From a virus: DNA of 24,039 nt. How positions within the stretch are numbered: position 1 is the stretch's first letter; every line of letters begins with the position of its first letter. Shown here in pieces: positions 10,395-17,065 of this stretch. The position numbers were made by a program, and so were the translations under genes. A model generated the notes under the pieces. That model did not search any database and was not told where the DNA came from. It saw only the letters and a list, made by a program, of their open reading frames with translations. The DNA lies in IMG/VR virus record IMGVR_UViG_3300035162_001028, positions 1-24,039 of that record. One strand, given 5' to 3'.

Positions 10395-11570
10395 TCAACT
10401 CCCCACAATGAAATCAACAGGCATGAAGGTTAATGAGCCTTCATACACATTTTCACCAGCAATGTAACTAAATGACATTGCTACAACTGTTCCGGCGATA
10501 CCTGTGAATTTATTCGTAGGGTCAAAAACAACACCAACATCGAGTGAGTTTGCTCTTGAGTCTTGTTGATTCGCGTCCGACCTACCTGTTACCATAATCA
10601 AATTGCGTTCGATGTAATCATCGTTTGCTGATGAACTTTGAACAAGTGAGTTGTAAGGAACTTGCATCCCGATGATGTAATCAGCGGTTTGCTTATCGGA
10701 TAAACTTACATCGGATTCAATCAAAGAATTGCTGTCGTCGGGGTCTGCGCGACCACCAAGAGCAGAACCCGATGTTCCGAGTAGGCTGGCGTTGCCTACA
10801 TACGCGATAAGGTCTTGAAGTTTATCTCCTGCGCTAAGACAAGACTTGTCTGTTCCACCTGCGAATTCATCATAAAGAGGAATGAAAGCCGAGAAACCTT
10901 TCTTGAATGTGGGTGTCCTGTTGTTGCCACCTGTTCCTACTTCGGTTTGGGTGAATGATAGTTTAGCGTTGTCTGTTTTTTCACCGTTGGATACAGTGAT
11001 TGTGAACGCGCTACTGAAACTTGTGCCACCAGCAGTTGTTAATGTTTGAGTGAAGTTGGCGGCTTCGCACGCTGTCTTAATCGCGGAGGCTAAACCATTG
11101 TCTGTGGTGATACCTTGAATGCCAACAAGCACTTGCGACGGTGTGTTTGATGCGCTATGCGATGCCGAGTTTTTGTTGAACTTGATACGGACAGGAGAGC
11201 GAACTGCGTTCTCCCCTGTGTAAGAAGATTCAATTTCAAAGAACAAATCGTGTAAGTCATTGATAGATACATTCGGACTACCACCCGACATATAGGATTG
11301 ACGCGTGCCACCGTCAGCGTTTGCAAGCGCGCTAAAATCAATAGAAGCCTTAGCCGCTGTTTTGGTAAAAGAACTTGCCGCGCAATCATCGTCCGCGAGA
11401 ATAACATTGAGTTTGAAATCTGTTGTGACCATGTTCAAGTCAATAGCGTATCGCTCACCAAGAACAGGAACAGGTAAAACAGGAACGCTACGCGTTATAT
11501 TAAGGCTGTAATCTGTAACATCAACGACCAAGACCGCCCCATCGTTACGAATCAATCGAATCTTTGTCAT
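10395..11570 (-). CDS. Putative distal tail / baseplate-like protein (391 aa)
   Basis: The ATG overlaps the tape-measure stop as ATGA, indicating translational coupling. The N-terminal 60 residues are beta-like (KIRLIRNDGAVLVVDVTDYS, then ITRSVPVLPVPVLGERYAID). This resembles the opening of proteins that sit at the tail end and define an axis with their own prefix domain. The central part (about 95-215) has alternating strands and one short helix around NGLASAIKTACEAANF. The C-terminus returns to strands (VVAMSFSYIAGENVYEGSLTF). No transmembrane segment or catalytic motif is visible. Position directly after the tape measure and before the giant fibre-like gene is the usual place of the Dit (distal tail) protein, which joins the tube to tip and fibres. 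The family assignment rests mainly on gene order; it could instead be another tail-tip adaptor. Confidence 0.6.
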   Translation of the reverse strand: MTKIRLIRNDGAVLVVDVTDYSLNITRSVPVLPVPVLGERYAIDLNMVTTDFKLNVILADDDCAASSFTKTAAKASIDFSALANADGGTRQSYMSGGSPNVSINDLHDLFFEIESSYTGENAVRSPVRIKFNKNSASHSASNTPSQVLVGIQGITTDNGLASAIKTACEAANFTQTLTTAGGTSFSSAFTITVSNGEKTDNAKLSFTQTEVGTGGNNRTPTFKKGFSAFIPLYDEFAGGTDKSCLSAGDKLQDLIAYVGNASLLGTSGSALGGRADPDDSNSLIESDVSLSDKQTADYIIGMQVPYNSLVQSSSANDDYIERNLIMVTGRSDANQQDSRANSLDVGVVFDPTNKFTGIAGTVVAMSFSYIAGENVYEGSLTFMPVDFIVGS

Positions 11571-13276
11571 ACACCCGACCTCCTGTTACCATGAGAGCGA
11601 CCACCGCGAGTCATTTCAGCGCGTATCAAGTCACCAATTTCTTTCGCTAATGCGCGCTTATCTGTTCTGTCTGTGACACCACCGACATTGATGTTGATGG
11701 TTGTGCCACCACCCATACCAAGACCGCTTGGGTTGTTCTTACGGTTGAGTGGAACAACAGCCTCCGGTCCATCCTCACCAATCATGGCGAGTGTTGGGGA
11801 ATTGACTACACCACCCTTAGCGAGTTTAGGGATAGTAGGGAGATTGAATGATTTACCACCAATGAGTGGAACCCAATCGGGTATGTCGAACTTCATCTTC
11901 TTCGCGAAACTGTTGTAAATACCGGCTACACCGTTGAATACTTTCTTTGCCGCGTTTATAGCGACCGTTACTACGGTTACTGGTAGGGCTTTCAACCAAC
12001 TAACAATACCCGACCAGCCTTTCTTTTTTGCGCTTTTGAATGAAGCCCACATACCCGCGATGAAATTCCAAACGAATAAGAATGGGAAAAGAATAATTCC
12101 AATAACGACTGTTCCGAAAGCAACAAAAGCACCAGCGATAAGAGCCAATCCAGCGAGCGCACCAAACCAAATCATTCCACCAAGACCAACTAACCATTCG
12201 TAGGCGGATTTCAAGAATGCTACTATCGTGTCCCAATTACGAATAACGATTGCGATAAGTAAAGCAATACCAGCGATGATAGCCGCAGGAATAATCCCGA
12301 ATCCTAAGAGGAGTATGCCAACAGCGATAGCCACAGCACTAAGAATAGCGAGAATGACTGCTTTGATACCACTACCTGCACCCATCGCAAACGCGACAAG
12401 ACCAGCGATACCACCGATAATAAAACCAACACCCACCATTATTGCACCCGAAGCAACAGCACTGGCAACAGACGCTCCTGTTGCTAAAGCGGTGATTGCT
12501 CCTTTGACTATTAAAACAACACCGATTAAACTCATAAAGACACCAATACCAACGCCAATAGCGGCATACACATTATCGAACTCATTGTTAAACATTTGAG
12601 CGACTCCGGCGGCGATAACGAAAGCACCAACTATGATTCCTACCGTTCCGCCAAGAACAAGAGAGGCTATACCAGCGGCCAACAACCCCGCGGCGAGAAT
12701 ATCAAGCGCGGAGGATAAACCACCTTCATCTCCTTCGCCGGAGATGACAAGCACCAACCCCTGCATCGCGTCGTGAAGTGGTCCAAAGTTCTCCGTCATT
12801 GTGAGAACTGGACTGTTAGCACCTTCAAACGCTATTGATAGCGCGGCGAGTGCGAAACCGATAATTAGGAAAATACTCACTAACGAAAACACTGTTGTCA
12901 TCATGCGCGTAAATCTATTGTTTGCAATCTTCAACATCTTGTTGCTCATCTTCTGTGCTAAACCATGTGCGATAGTCCCAGCAACTATTTTCTGCATCAC
13001 TGTCATACCTTTACGATGCTCTTCTTTTTGTTCGGCACTCATAGTCACATTCTGTCCTGTGATTTTAGTGACATTACCAATTGCTTTTCCATAACCTCTA
13101 AGAGTAGTTACCATACCCATGATAGGAGATTTCTTAATGGCTGTTGAGATTTTTGCTTTTTGCTTTTCAAAAACACCCATCTTCTTTGATGCGTTGAGAT
13201 TGAAGACACCGAATTGTTCAAGCGCGACTGTGAGGGTATTCACTTGGTTTGTTAATGCATCTAATTCAGCCGCCAT
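11567..13276 (-). CDS. Tail tape measure protein (569 aa)
   Basis: Tape measure proteins line the tail tube during assembly, set its length and are ejected before DNA. The N-terminal 120 residues are helical and charged. They are followed by a long hydrophobic centre (about 125-415) with many Ala/Gly/Ile/Val segments that look membrane-active, as is typical for the family. The C-terminus carries the common tape-measure signature KLAKGGVVNSPTLAMIGEDG followed by PEAVVPL (about 490-515), then a Gly-rich linker and a basic tail. Two adjacent ATGs exist (13279 and 13276). The GAGGTGAG site abuts the first, so I chose the second, which matches the spacing of neighbouring genes. At 569 residues it is short for the family and would predict a tail of at most roughly 85 nm at 1.5 angstrom per residue. 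Its stop overlaps the next start. Confidence 0.9.
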   Translation of the reverse strand: MAAELDALTNQVNTLTVALEQFGVFNLNASKKMGVFEKQKAKISTAIKKSPIMGMVTTLRGYGKAIGNVTKITGQNVTMSAEQKEEHRKGMTVMQKIVAGTIAHGLAQKMSNKMLKIANNRFTRMMTTVFSLVSIFLIIGFALAALSIAFEGANSPVLTMTENFGPLHDAMQGLVLVISGEGDEGGLSSALDILAAGLLAAGIASLVLGGTVGIIVGAFVIAAGVAQMFNNEFDNVYAAIGVGIGVFMSLIGVVLIVKGAITALATGASVASAVASGAIMVGVGFIIGGIAGLVAFAMGAGSGIKAVILAILSAVAIAVGILLLGFGIIPAAIIAGIALLIAIVIRNWDTIVAFLKSAYEWLVGLGGMIWFGALAGLALIAGAFVAFGTVVIGIILFPFLFVWNFIAGMWASFKSAKKKGWSGIVSWLKALPVTVVTVAINAAKKVFNGVAGIYNSFAKKMKFDIPDWVPLIGGKSFNLPTIPKLAKGGVVNSPTLAMIGEDGPEAVVPLNRKNNPSGLGMGGGTTININVGGVTDRTDKRALAKEIGDLIRAEMTRGGRSHGNRRSGV

Positions 13277-13285
13277 CATCTCACC

Positions 13286-13567
13286 TCATTGACCGAACGG
13301 CATCTCGCCGTGAGTTGACCCTACGCGTGTCTTGTTCTTAGCACCCGCGGTGGCTTCTTCCATTTGTTCTGCTTTGAGTCTTTCAGCCGCGTTAGCCCAA
13401 ACGAATGACTGCTCGAATGCTTCCATACTCATATCCCACACTTCTTGCATACTGATTCCATAATGTTTCGCGACAAAATACGCCGCCGCGCTGAATCCAA
13501 AGTCTAAATCGGGGGATGGATGGCGGAGGAATTGATACGCTTCCTCTATTTCGCCGCCCCATCCACT
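13286..13567 (-). CDS. Tail assembly chaperone, T part of G-T frameshift fusion
   Basis: This frame lies -1 relative to the G gene and is open from about 13618 to its TGA at 13286. It has no usable start before its conserved-looking core, so it should be made only as a fusion with G. After the slip it adds 93 residues, beginning SGWGGEIEEAYQFLRHPS and continuing FSAAAYFVAKHYGISMQEVW. Slipped translation gives a product of about 207 residues, against 120 for G alone. The compact helical sequence with a 'HYGIS..EVW..S..AFE' pattern is like the T domains of other siphovirus chaperones, which recruit tail tube subunits to the tape measure. Position directly before the tape measure is exactly that of lambda gpG-T. 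The frame fills an otherwise unexplained 260-base gap. Confidence 0.85.
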   Translation of the reverse strand, partial: SGWGGEIEEAYQFLRHPSPDLDFGFSAAAYFVAKHYGISMQEVWDMSMEAFEQSFVWANAAERLKAEQMEEATAGAKNKTRVGSTHGEMPFGQ

Positions 13568-13573
13568 AAAGGG
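13518..13573 (-). promoter_or_regulatory. Programmed -1 ribosomal frameshift signal (CCCTTTA plus hairpin)
   Basis: The minus strand reads C CCT TTA in the G frame at 13573-13567, a perfect X XXY YYZ slippery heptamer. Two bases further on, a hairpin can form over 13564-13518. The outer stem pairs GGATGG(GG)CGG with CCGCCATCC, with a two-base bulge. The inner stem pairs AGGAA with TTCCT around a nine-base loop. The G stop codon (TAG, 13548-13546) lies inside the hairpin. The two-base spacer is shorter than the usual 5-8, so only part of the outer stem may be folded when the ribosome pauses. A -1 slip here joins exactly the G and T frames. Confidence 0.85.
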
Positions 13574-13908
13574 CCACTCATCAAGTCCTGTGGTTGTGGT
13601 AAGAGTGCTGTAATTTGATTAGCGATGAATGGTCTTAGTGACAACATTTGCGGTATAGACAGACGAGGTTCAGTCTTTTCAATTGCTTCTGCGAACATGT
13701 ATTTCCAATACTCCGCGAGGTTTATATCGACTCCACCAGCGGTGGTGATGGTCACGAAAGTTTTGATTGCTTCTTGCAACTGCATGAAGGATAATTCCTT
13801 CACCCATACTTTCACGATTACATCGGGGTCGTTTTCATCTGCTTGTATTTCATGCTCGGCTGATTGGCTACTCACCAATAGGCTCATCGGGTCTGCTATT
13901 TTTGGCAT
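13546..13908 (-). CDS. Tail assembly chaperone G-like protein (120 aa)
   Basis: The protein is about 120 residues and mostly helical after a beta start: VIVKVWVKELSFMQLQEAIK, then EYWKYMFAEAIEKTEPRLSI. Size, position between tail tube and tape measure, and the embedded frameshift site fit the G component of the siphovirus tail assembly chaperone pair, which coats the tape measure while the tube polymerises. I chose ATG at 13908. A GTG at 13917 is also possible, but the GGAG just upstream would be only three bases from it. The start lies inside the end of the SAP-domain gene (41-base overlap), so the two are likely coupled. The function is inferred from context, since G proteins vary widely in sequence. 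Confidence 0.8.
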   Translation of the reverse strand: MPKIADPMSLLVSSQSAEHEIQADENDPDVIVKVWVKELSFMQLQEAIKTFVTITTAGGVDINLAEYWKYMFAEAIEKTEPRLSIPQMLSLRPFIANQITALLPQPQDLMSGPLVDGAAK

Positions 13909-14254
13909 TGTTCTCACTTACTCCATCATCACTTGTCGCGGCTTCTTCCGAAGGAGCAACTTCATCCACTTCAACTGCCTCTTCCGAGGGGGTATCCGCT
14001 TCAATTAGGCGAGCAACGAGTTCCGCCTTTTTACCTTTGACATCAAGACTGCGCGCTCGTAGGAGTGCTTTCAGTTCTTCAATGGTCAAGGAATCGTAAT
14101 CGGTTGGACCTTCTTCTCCAACGGGGGTAGTTTCAACAACTTCGGGGAATGGATTACCGTCAGTGAGTGCGGCTTCGGGGTTGAATACTTCTTCGGGTTC
14201 TGTTGTAGCGCGAACGCGTAGTGGTCGTTCGTCACCTATGTGCATACTCTTCAT
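13868..14254 (-). CDS. SAP-domain protein of the tail module (128 aa)
   Basis: Residues about 52-85 form a clear SAP motif: LTIEELKALLRARSLDVKGK followed by KAELVARLIEAD, a helix-extended loop-helix fold that in cellular proteins binds DNA. The N-terminus is short and the C-terminal 40 residues are very acidic and Ser/Glu-rich (EEAVEVDEVAPSEEA), probably disordered. The start is ATG at 14254, whose bases overlap the stop of the Cys-rich gene as ATGA; a TTG nine bases upstream is less likely because it abuts the GGGAG site. It sits between the tail tube and the chaperones. SAP and related HeH domains are found in small proteins of many phage virion modules, where their role is unclear. Confidence 0.8.
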   Translation of the reverse strand: MKSMHIGDERPLRVRATTEPEEVFNPEAALTDGNPFPEVVETTPVGEEGPTDYDSLTIEELKALLRARSLDVKGKKAELVARLIEADTPSEEAVEVDEVAPSEEAATSDDGVSENNAKNSRPDEPIGE

Positions 14255-14400
14255 GCGCCACAACTCCCTTTATCCATGCATTCGGAACATTTGTTCTTCC
14301 CGCAGTCATCGCAACACTTTTTGCATGACCCGCTGTTTCCGCAGTCATCGCACTCTTCGTCGCCTTTTATGATATTCCAACTTATTTCAAACGGATTCAT
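14251..14400 (-). CDS. Cysteine-rich mini-protein (49 aa)
   Basis: This short gene begins at ATG 14400 after a GAGGTGA site that overlaps the tail tube stop codon. It ends with TGA overlapping the start of the SAP-domain gene. After a 16-residue lead (MNPFEISWNIIKGDEE) it holds nine cysteines in 31 residues: CDDCGNSGSCKKCCDDCGKN is the core, followed by two more pairs. The repeated CxxC and CCxxC spacing suggests a small metal-binding (zinc or iron-sulfur) or disulfide-knotted protein; all-Cys ligation of two metals is possible. It does not match a family I recognise. Tight coupling on both sides argues that it is really translated. Confidence 0.8.
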   Translation of the reverse strand: MNPFEISWNIIKGDEECDDCGNSGSCKKCCDDCGKNKCSECMDKGSCGA

Positions 14401-14410
14401 TTCATTCACC

Positions 14411-16345
14411 TCACATGTGTAAGAACGCGTCGTGTGAGATTACGCGAACATGCTTCGGCATAATCTTCAACTCACTCTTGATAACACCCTTGTCTTCGGG
14501 GATAGGAAGCGGTGCTTCCGTGATAATGTAGTCGTCAATGACAATGATAACCTCTTCGCGGTTAGCACCCGCACCAGCCTTCGTCAATGTGAGTGTGATA
14601 GGTTCAGTGAACGCGTGTGTTCTGTTGGTTCGGAACTCATGCCAAATCAACGGGTCGGATGCAATGATGCTCATACTCAACTCGTATTCCATAGCCTTCT
14701 CAATCATGAGATTGGCATTGCGTGAGCCACCGAATGGTATTTGCTCAAGAGATTGACCAGCGGAGTTTCGCGATTCTGCTTGGCTGTTGCCGCGAATAGT
14801 GTAAATTGCTTCGGCGTTGTTGTTACCACTTAGTGAGAAGTTGGTGACTTGCGCGATGTTGATTCCGAACGAACTGATTTGACCATTGTAAAAGAAGAAT
14901 GGTTTCTCGGTGTTTGGTGCGATACCCGCTTTCTTGCGGTTAACCACGCTGTTAGCAGTGTTCTCAAACATGCGGTGTGCTGTGAATCTATCACCTTTGT
15001 TAGCAGGTGTGGCATCTTCAAGACGGCCTGTGTCAGTGTAGCAGTAAAGTGCATCGAAGTTGATTGATAGTTTTACTTCTGCGTCTGCGTCTGCCGCGAT
15101 AGAGAAGTCCTTGACTTTGCATCCTTTCCAAACGCGCGTAAGTTGTTTGCTGTCGTTAGCAGAACCGGGTGCGGCTTCGTTAGTGAGAGAGTCAGTTGCG
15201 TTGCCGTTGTATGAACCAACATTGTGTGTTCGGATGCTGGATTCGATTGAAAAGGTTGGCAAGGTTGCACCGGAGAACAGAAGTCGTGATTGGCGGTTGG
15301 TGATTGTTCCGTAGTTGGCGGCGGTGGTGACGAAATCCGGTGAACCGTTACTTGAACCTGTATCATAGGCTACGCGCTTGAGTGTGTATCCTGTGTGACT
15401 GAATCCAACAGGGTCTTCAAGATGCAAGCGACGAGTTGTTGTGTCAACATAAAGAACTTGACGAATCTCGTTTCGTTCTGTGTTCTCCATATCAATACCA
15501 AGACCATCGCTACTACCCCATTTTTTTGAAGCGGCGGCAGGTGTGTCTTTCGGGAATGCTGTGGCTGTGCTGTCCTTGATGATGATGTATTCACCAGCGG
15601 AGAGGTTAGAGAGTGTGCCTGTGTAGCCAACATAAGTGTCGCCAGCGGCGATGTCCAAGAATGATGTTGCAGTTGGGTCACCGGAGATGACTGCCGTAGG
15701 TTCGTCAATAACTTCGCGACCAAGTGCGTAATACAACCAGCGCGCGCTGTTCATCATTGTTTCAAGAGAACCGCCTTCATTGGAGAAGCGTTGAGGTTCT
15801 TGGATAACAACATCGCGGCCTACACCTACAATGTGAGCGCGTCGCACTTCCACTTTGGTTTCCGGTAGTCCGACAGTTGCGGCAAGACCGATGAATTGGT
15901 CAGTGAGGACTGATTCATCGGATGCTTTAGCACTCGCGTTGAAAGTGCTTCCTACATCAATTGTCGGTGTCCCCATTGTATCAATGAGTAATTCATCACC
16001 GGATGCTGATGTGGTGCTTAGTTCTTTCATTGGTGGTGAAACTGTAATTGTGTCACCACTGTTCGCGACGATTGTATAAACATGGCCTTTGGTAGCGTTG
16101 TCATCAAGAGTGAAGTTACCACCACCAATAACGCGAAGTTGAGAACCAACAAGCATACCAGCAGGGTATCGCAAAAGTGAGCCGGATGAGAAGAAACCTT
16201 CCGTTCCTCCTGTGAAAGTGATTAAAGTGCCAGCGGCATTTGTCGCGAAACGAAGACCACCGAAGCCATCAAAGGCTAATGCCAATCCACATTCTTTACC
16301 GAATGTCACTTCGGATAGGTCGCCTTTATACACTGTTGATGCCAT
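14411..16345 (-). CDS. Major tail tube protein, enlarged (644 aa)
   Basis: This is the only large gene between the terminator and the chaperones, the place of the tube protein that polymerises into stacked rings. The sequence is beta-rich with few helices. It starts STVYKGDLSEVTFGKE and ends with strands EEVIIVIDDYIITEAPLPIP and a short tail IKSELKIMPKHVRVIS. A central section (about 225-330) looks like an inserted domain with turns such as YVGYTGTLSNLSAGEYIIIK and VLYVDTTTRRLHLEDPVGFS. At 644 residues it is about twice or more the usual size, so extra domains may decorate the tube surface. A GGAG lies 10 bases before the ATG. No separate sheath gene is present, which supports a non-contractile tail. 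A sheath identity is the main alternative, but then the tube itself would be missing. Confidence 0.75.
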   Translation of the reverse strand: MASTVYKGDLSEVTFGKECGLALAFDGFGGLRFATNAAGTLITFTGGTEGFFSSGSLLRYPAGMLVGSQLRVIGGGNFTLDDNATKGHVYTIVANSGDTITVSPPMKELSTTSASGDELLIDTMGTPTIDVGSTFNASAKASDESVLTDQFIGLAATVGLPETKVEVRRAHIVGVGRDVVIQEPQRFSNEGGSLETMMNSARWLYYALGREVIDEPTAVISGDPTATSFLDIAAGDTYVGYTGTLSNLSAGEYIIIKDSTATAFPKDTPAAASKKWGSSDGLGIDMENTERNEIRQVLYVDTTTRRLHLEDPVGFSHTGYTLKRVAYDTGSSNGSPDFVTTAANYGTITNRQSRLLFSGATLPTFSIESSIRTHNVGSYNGNATDSLTNEAAPGSANDSKQLTRVWKGCKVKDFSIAADADAEVKLSINFDALYCYTDTGRLEDATPANKGDRFTAHRMFENTANSVVNRKKAGIAPNTEKPFFFYNGQISSFGINIAQVTNFSLSGNNNAEAIYTIRGNSQAESRNSAGQSLEQIPFGGSRNANLMIEKAMEYELSMSIIASDPLIWHEFRTNRTHAFTEPITLTLTKAGAGANREEVIIVIDDYIITEAPLPIPEDKGVIKSELKIMPKHVRVISHDAFLHM

Positions 16346-16365
16346 ATTATCTGCTCCGCCTTGTC

Positions 16366-16806
16366 CTACGCGATGAGTTCCGAGAATATCACTATTTCGA
16401 CTTGGAAGGTCATGCGATGTAGCCTCTTCGTTCTATCCGAAAGGTCAGTCCTCATCTTATAAAGCAGTCGGTCAAAATTGACTCCATCGCCCTTTCTTTT
16501 GCTGTGGATGATACGCCGAACCTCATCTTCAATTTTCATGAGGTGTTTTCTGCCACTCATTGTTCGCGCATCAACTGTTACATTGATTCGCGTATGGACA
16601 AAATCATAGAATACTTCGGGCTGTTCTTCGTTGTGGACAGTTTCGTAAAGAAGGATAGCGTCTTTGTTGGTGAGGTCAAGACGCTTACCGCGACCTGCTT
16701 CGACGGTTGTAATGTCTTCAACAATAGGCGTTCGCTGGTCGGTGTTACCACGATTCCACCCATCGGTGAGAATACCTTTGATGAGTTCAACAGACTCAAG
16801 AGCCAA
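16366..16806 (-). CDS. Putative tail terminator / neck protein (146 aa)
   Basis: The frame opens with TTG at 16806, preceded by GGAGTGAT four bases away, and overlaps the previous gene by 11 bases. It has mixed alpha/beta content: an N-terminal helix (ESVELIKGILTDGW), central strands (AILLYETVHNEEQPEVFYDF, then INVTVDARTMSG), a long helix (KHLMKIEDEVRRIIH) and a final strand (RMTFQVEIVIFSELI). That order of strand, helix, 'R.....F.V.I' is the general layout of tail terminators, which cap the tube and join it to the head. The position immediately before the tube gene supports this. The sequence itself does not identify a family, so tail completion protein is an equal description. Confidence 0.65.
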   Translation of the reverse strand: MALESVELIKGILTDGWNRGNTDQRTPIVEDITTVEAGRGKRLDLTNKDAILLYETVHNEEQPEVFYDFVHTRINVTVDARTMSGRKHLMKIEDEVRRIIHSKRKGDGVNFDRLLYKMRTDLSDRTKRLHRMTFQVEIVIFSELIA

Positions 16807-17065
16807 TCAAATCACTCCCTACACTTGATTGTGCGCGTGCTTGTATCTTTGCAATGTTGACGATGGCTTTGTATTCGGGGCTATCTGCACTCATCTCTTT
16901 TCCACTCGCATCAATTAACTTTCCTCCGCTAACTGATGCGTCGTAGGTTATAGCGGCGGCATCGAGGAAGACTCGCCCACTGTCGCTGAACACGCTGTTC
17001 TCGCGTGCTTGCTTGATAGGCTCTATCATGGCCTTAGCGATAGCCTTCTTGATTGCTTCTTGCAT
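16796..17065 (-). CDS. Small neck or head-completion protein (89 aa)
   Basis: I do not recognise a family. The N-terminal 22 residues form a basic amphipathic helix (EAIKKAIAKAMIEPIKQA). Short strands follow around a Gly-rich turn (YDASVSGGKLIDASG), then a C-terminal helix (PEYKAIVNIAKIQARA). The connector stop and this ATG overlap as TGATG; a GTG one codon upstream (17068) is possible but less likely. The site between connector and terminator is where siphoviruses encode head-completion or neck proteins, so a role in head-tail joining is inferred from position only. Confidence 0.65.
   Translation of the reverse strand: MQEAIKKAIAKAMIEPIKQARENSVFSDSGRVFLDAAAITYDASVSGGKLIDASGKEMSADSPEYKAIVNIAKIQARAQSSVGSDLIGS

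Noticed and set aside
12228-12599. Plus-strand frame of 123 codons opposite the tape measure
   Set aside because: Its Ala/Ile/Pro/Thr-rich repetitive sequence is the mirror of the hydrophobic tape-measure codons; no ribosome site.
13286-13545. The gap before the tape measure as non-coding DNA or an independent small gene
   Set aside because: The -1 frame is open with no usable start before its core, and a perfect slippery heptamer joins it to G, so a frameshift extension explains it better.
14411-16345. Tail sheath identity for the 644-residue protein
   Set aside because: A contractile tail would need a separate tube gene beside it; only one such gene lies between terminator and chaperones.
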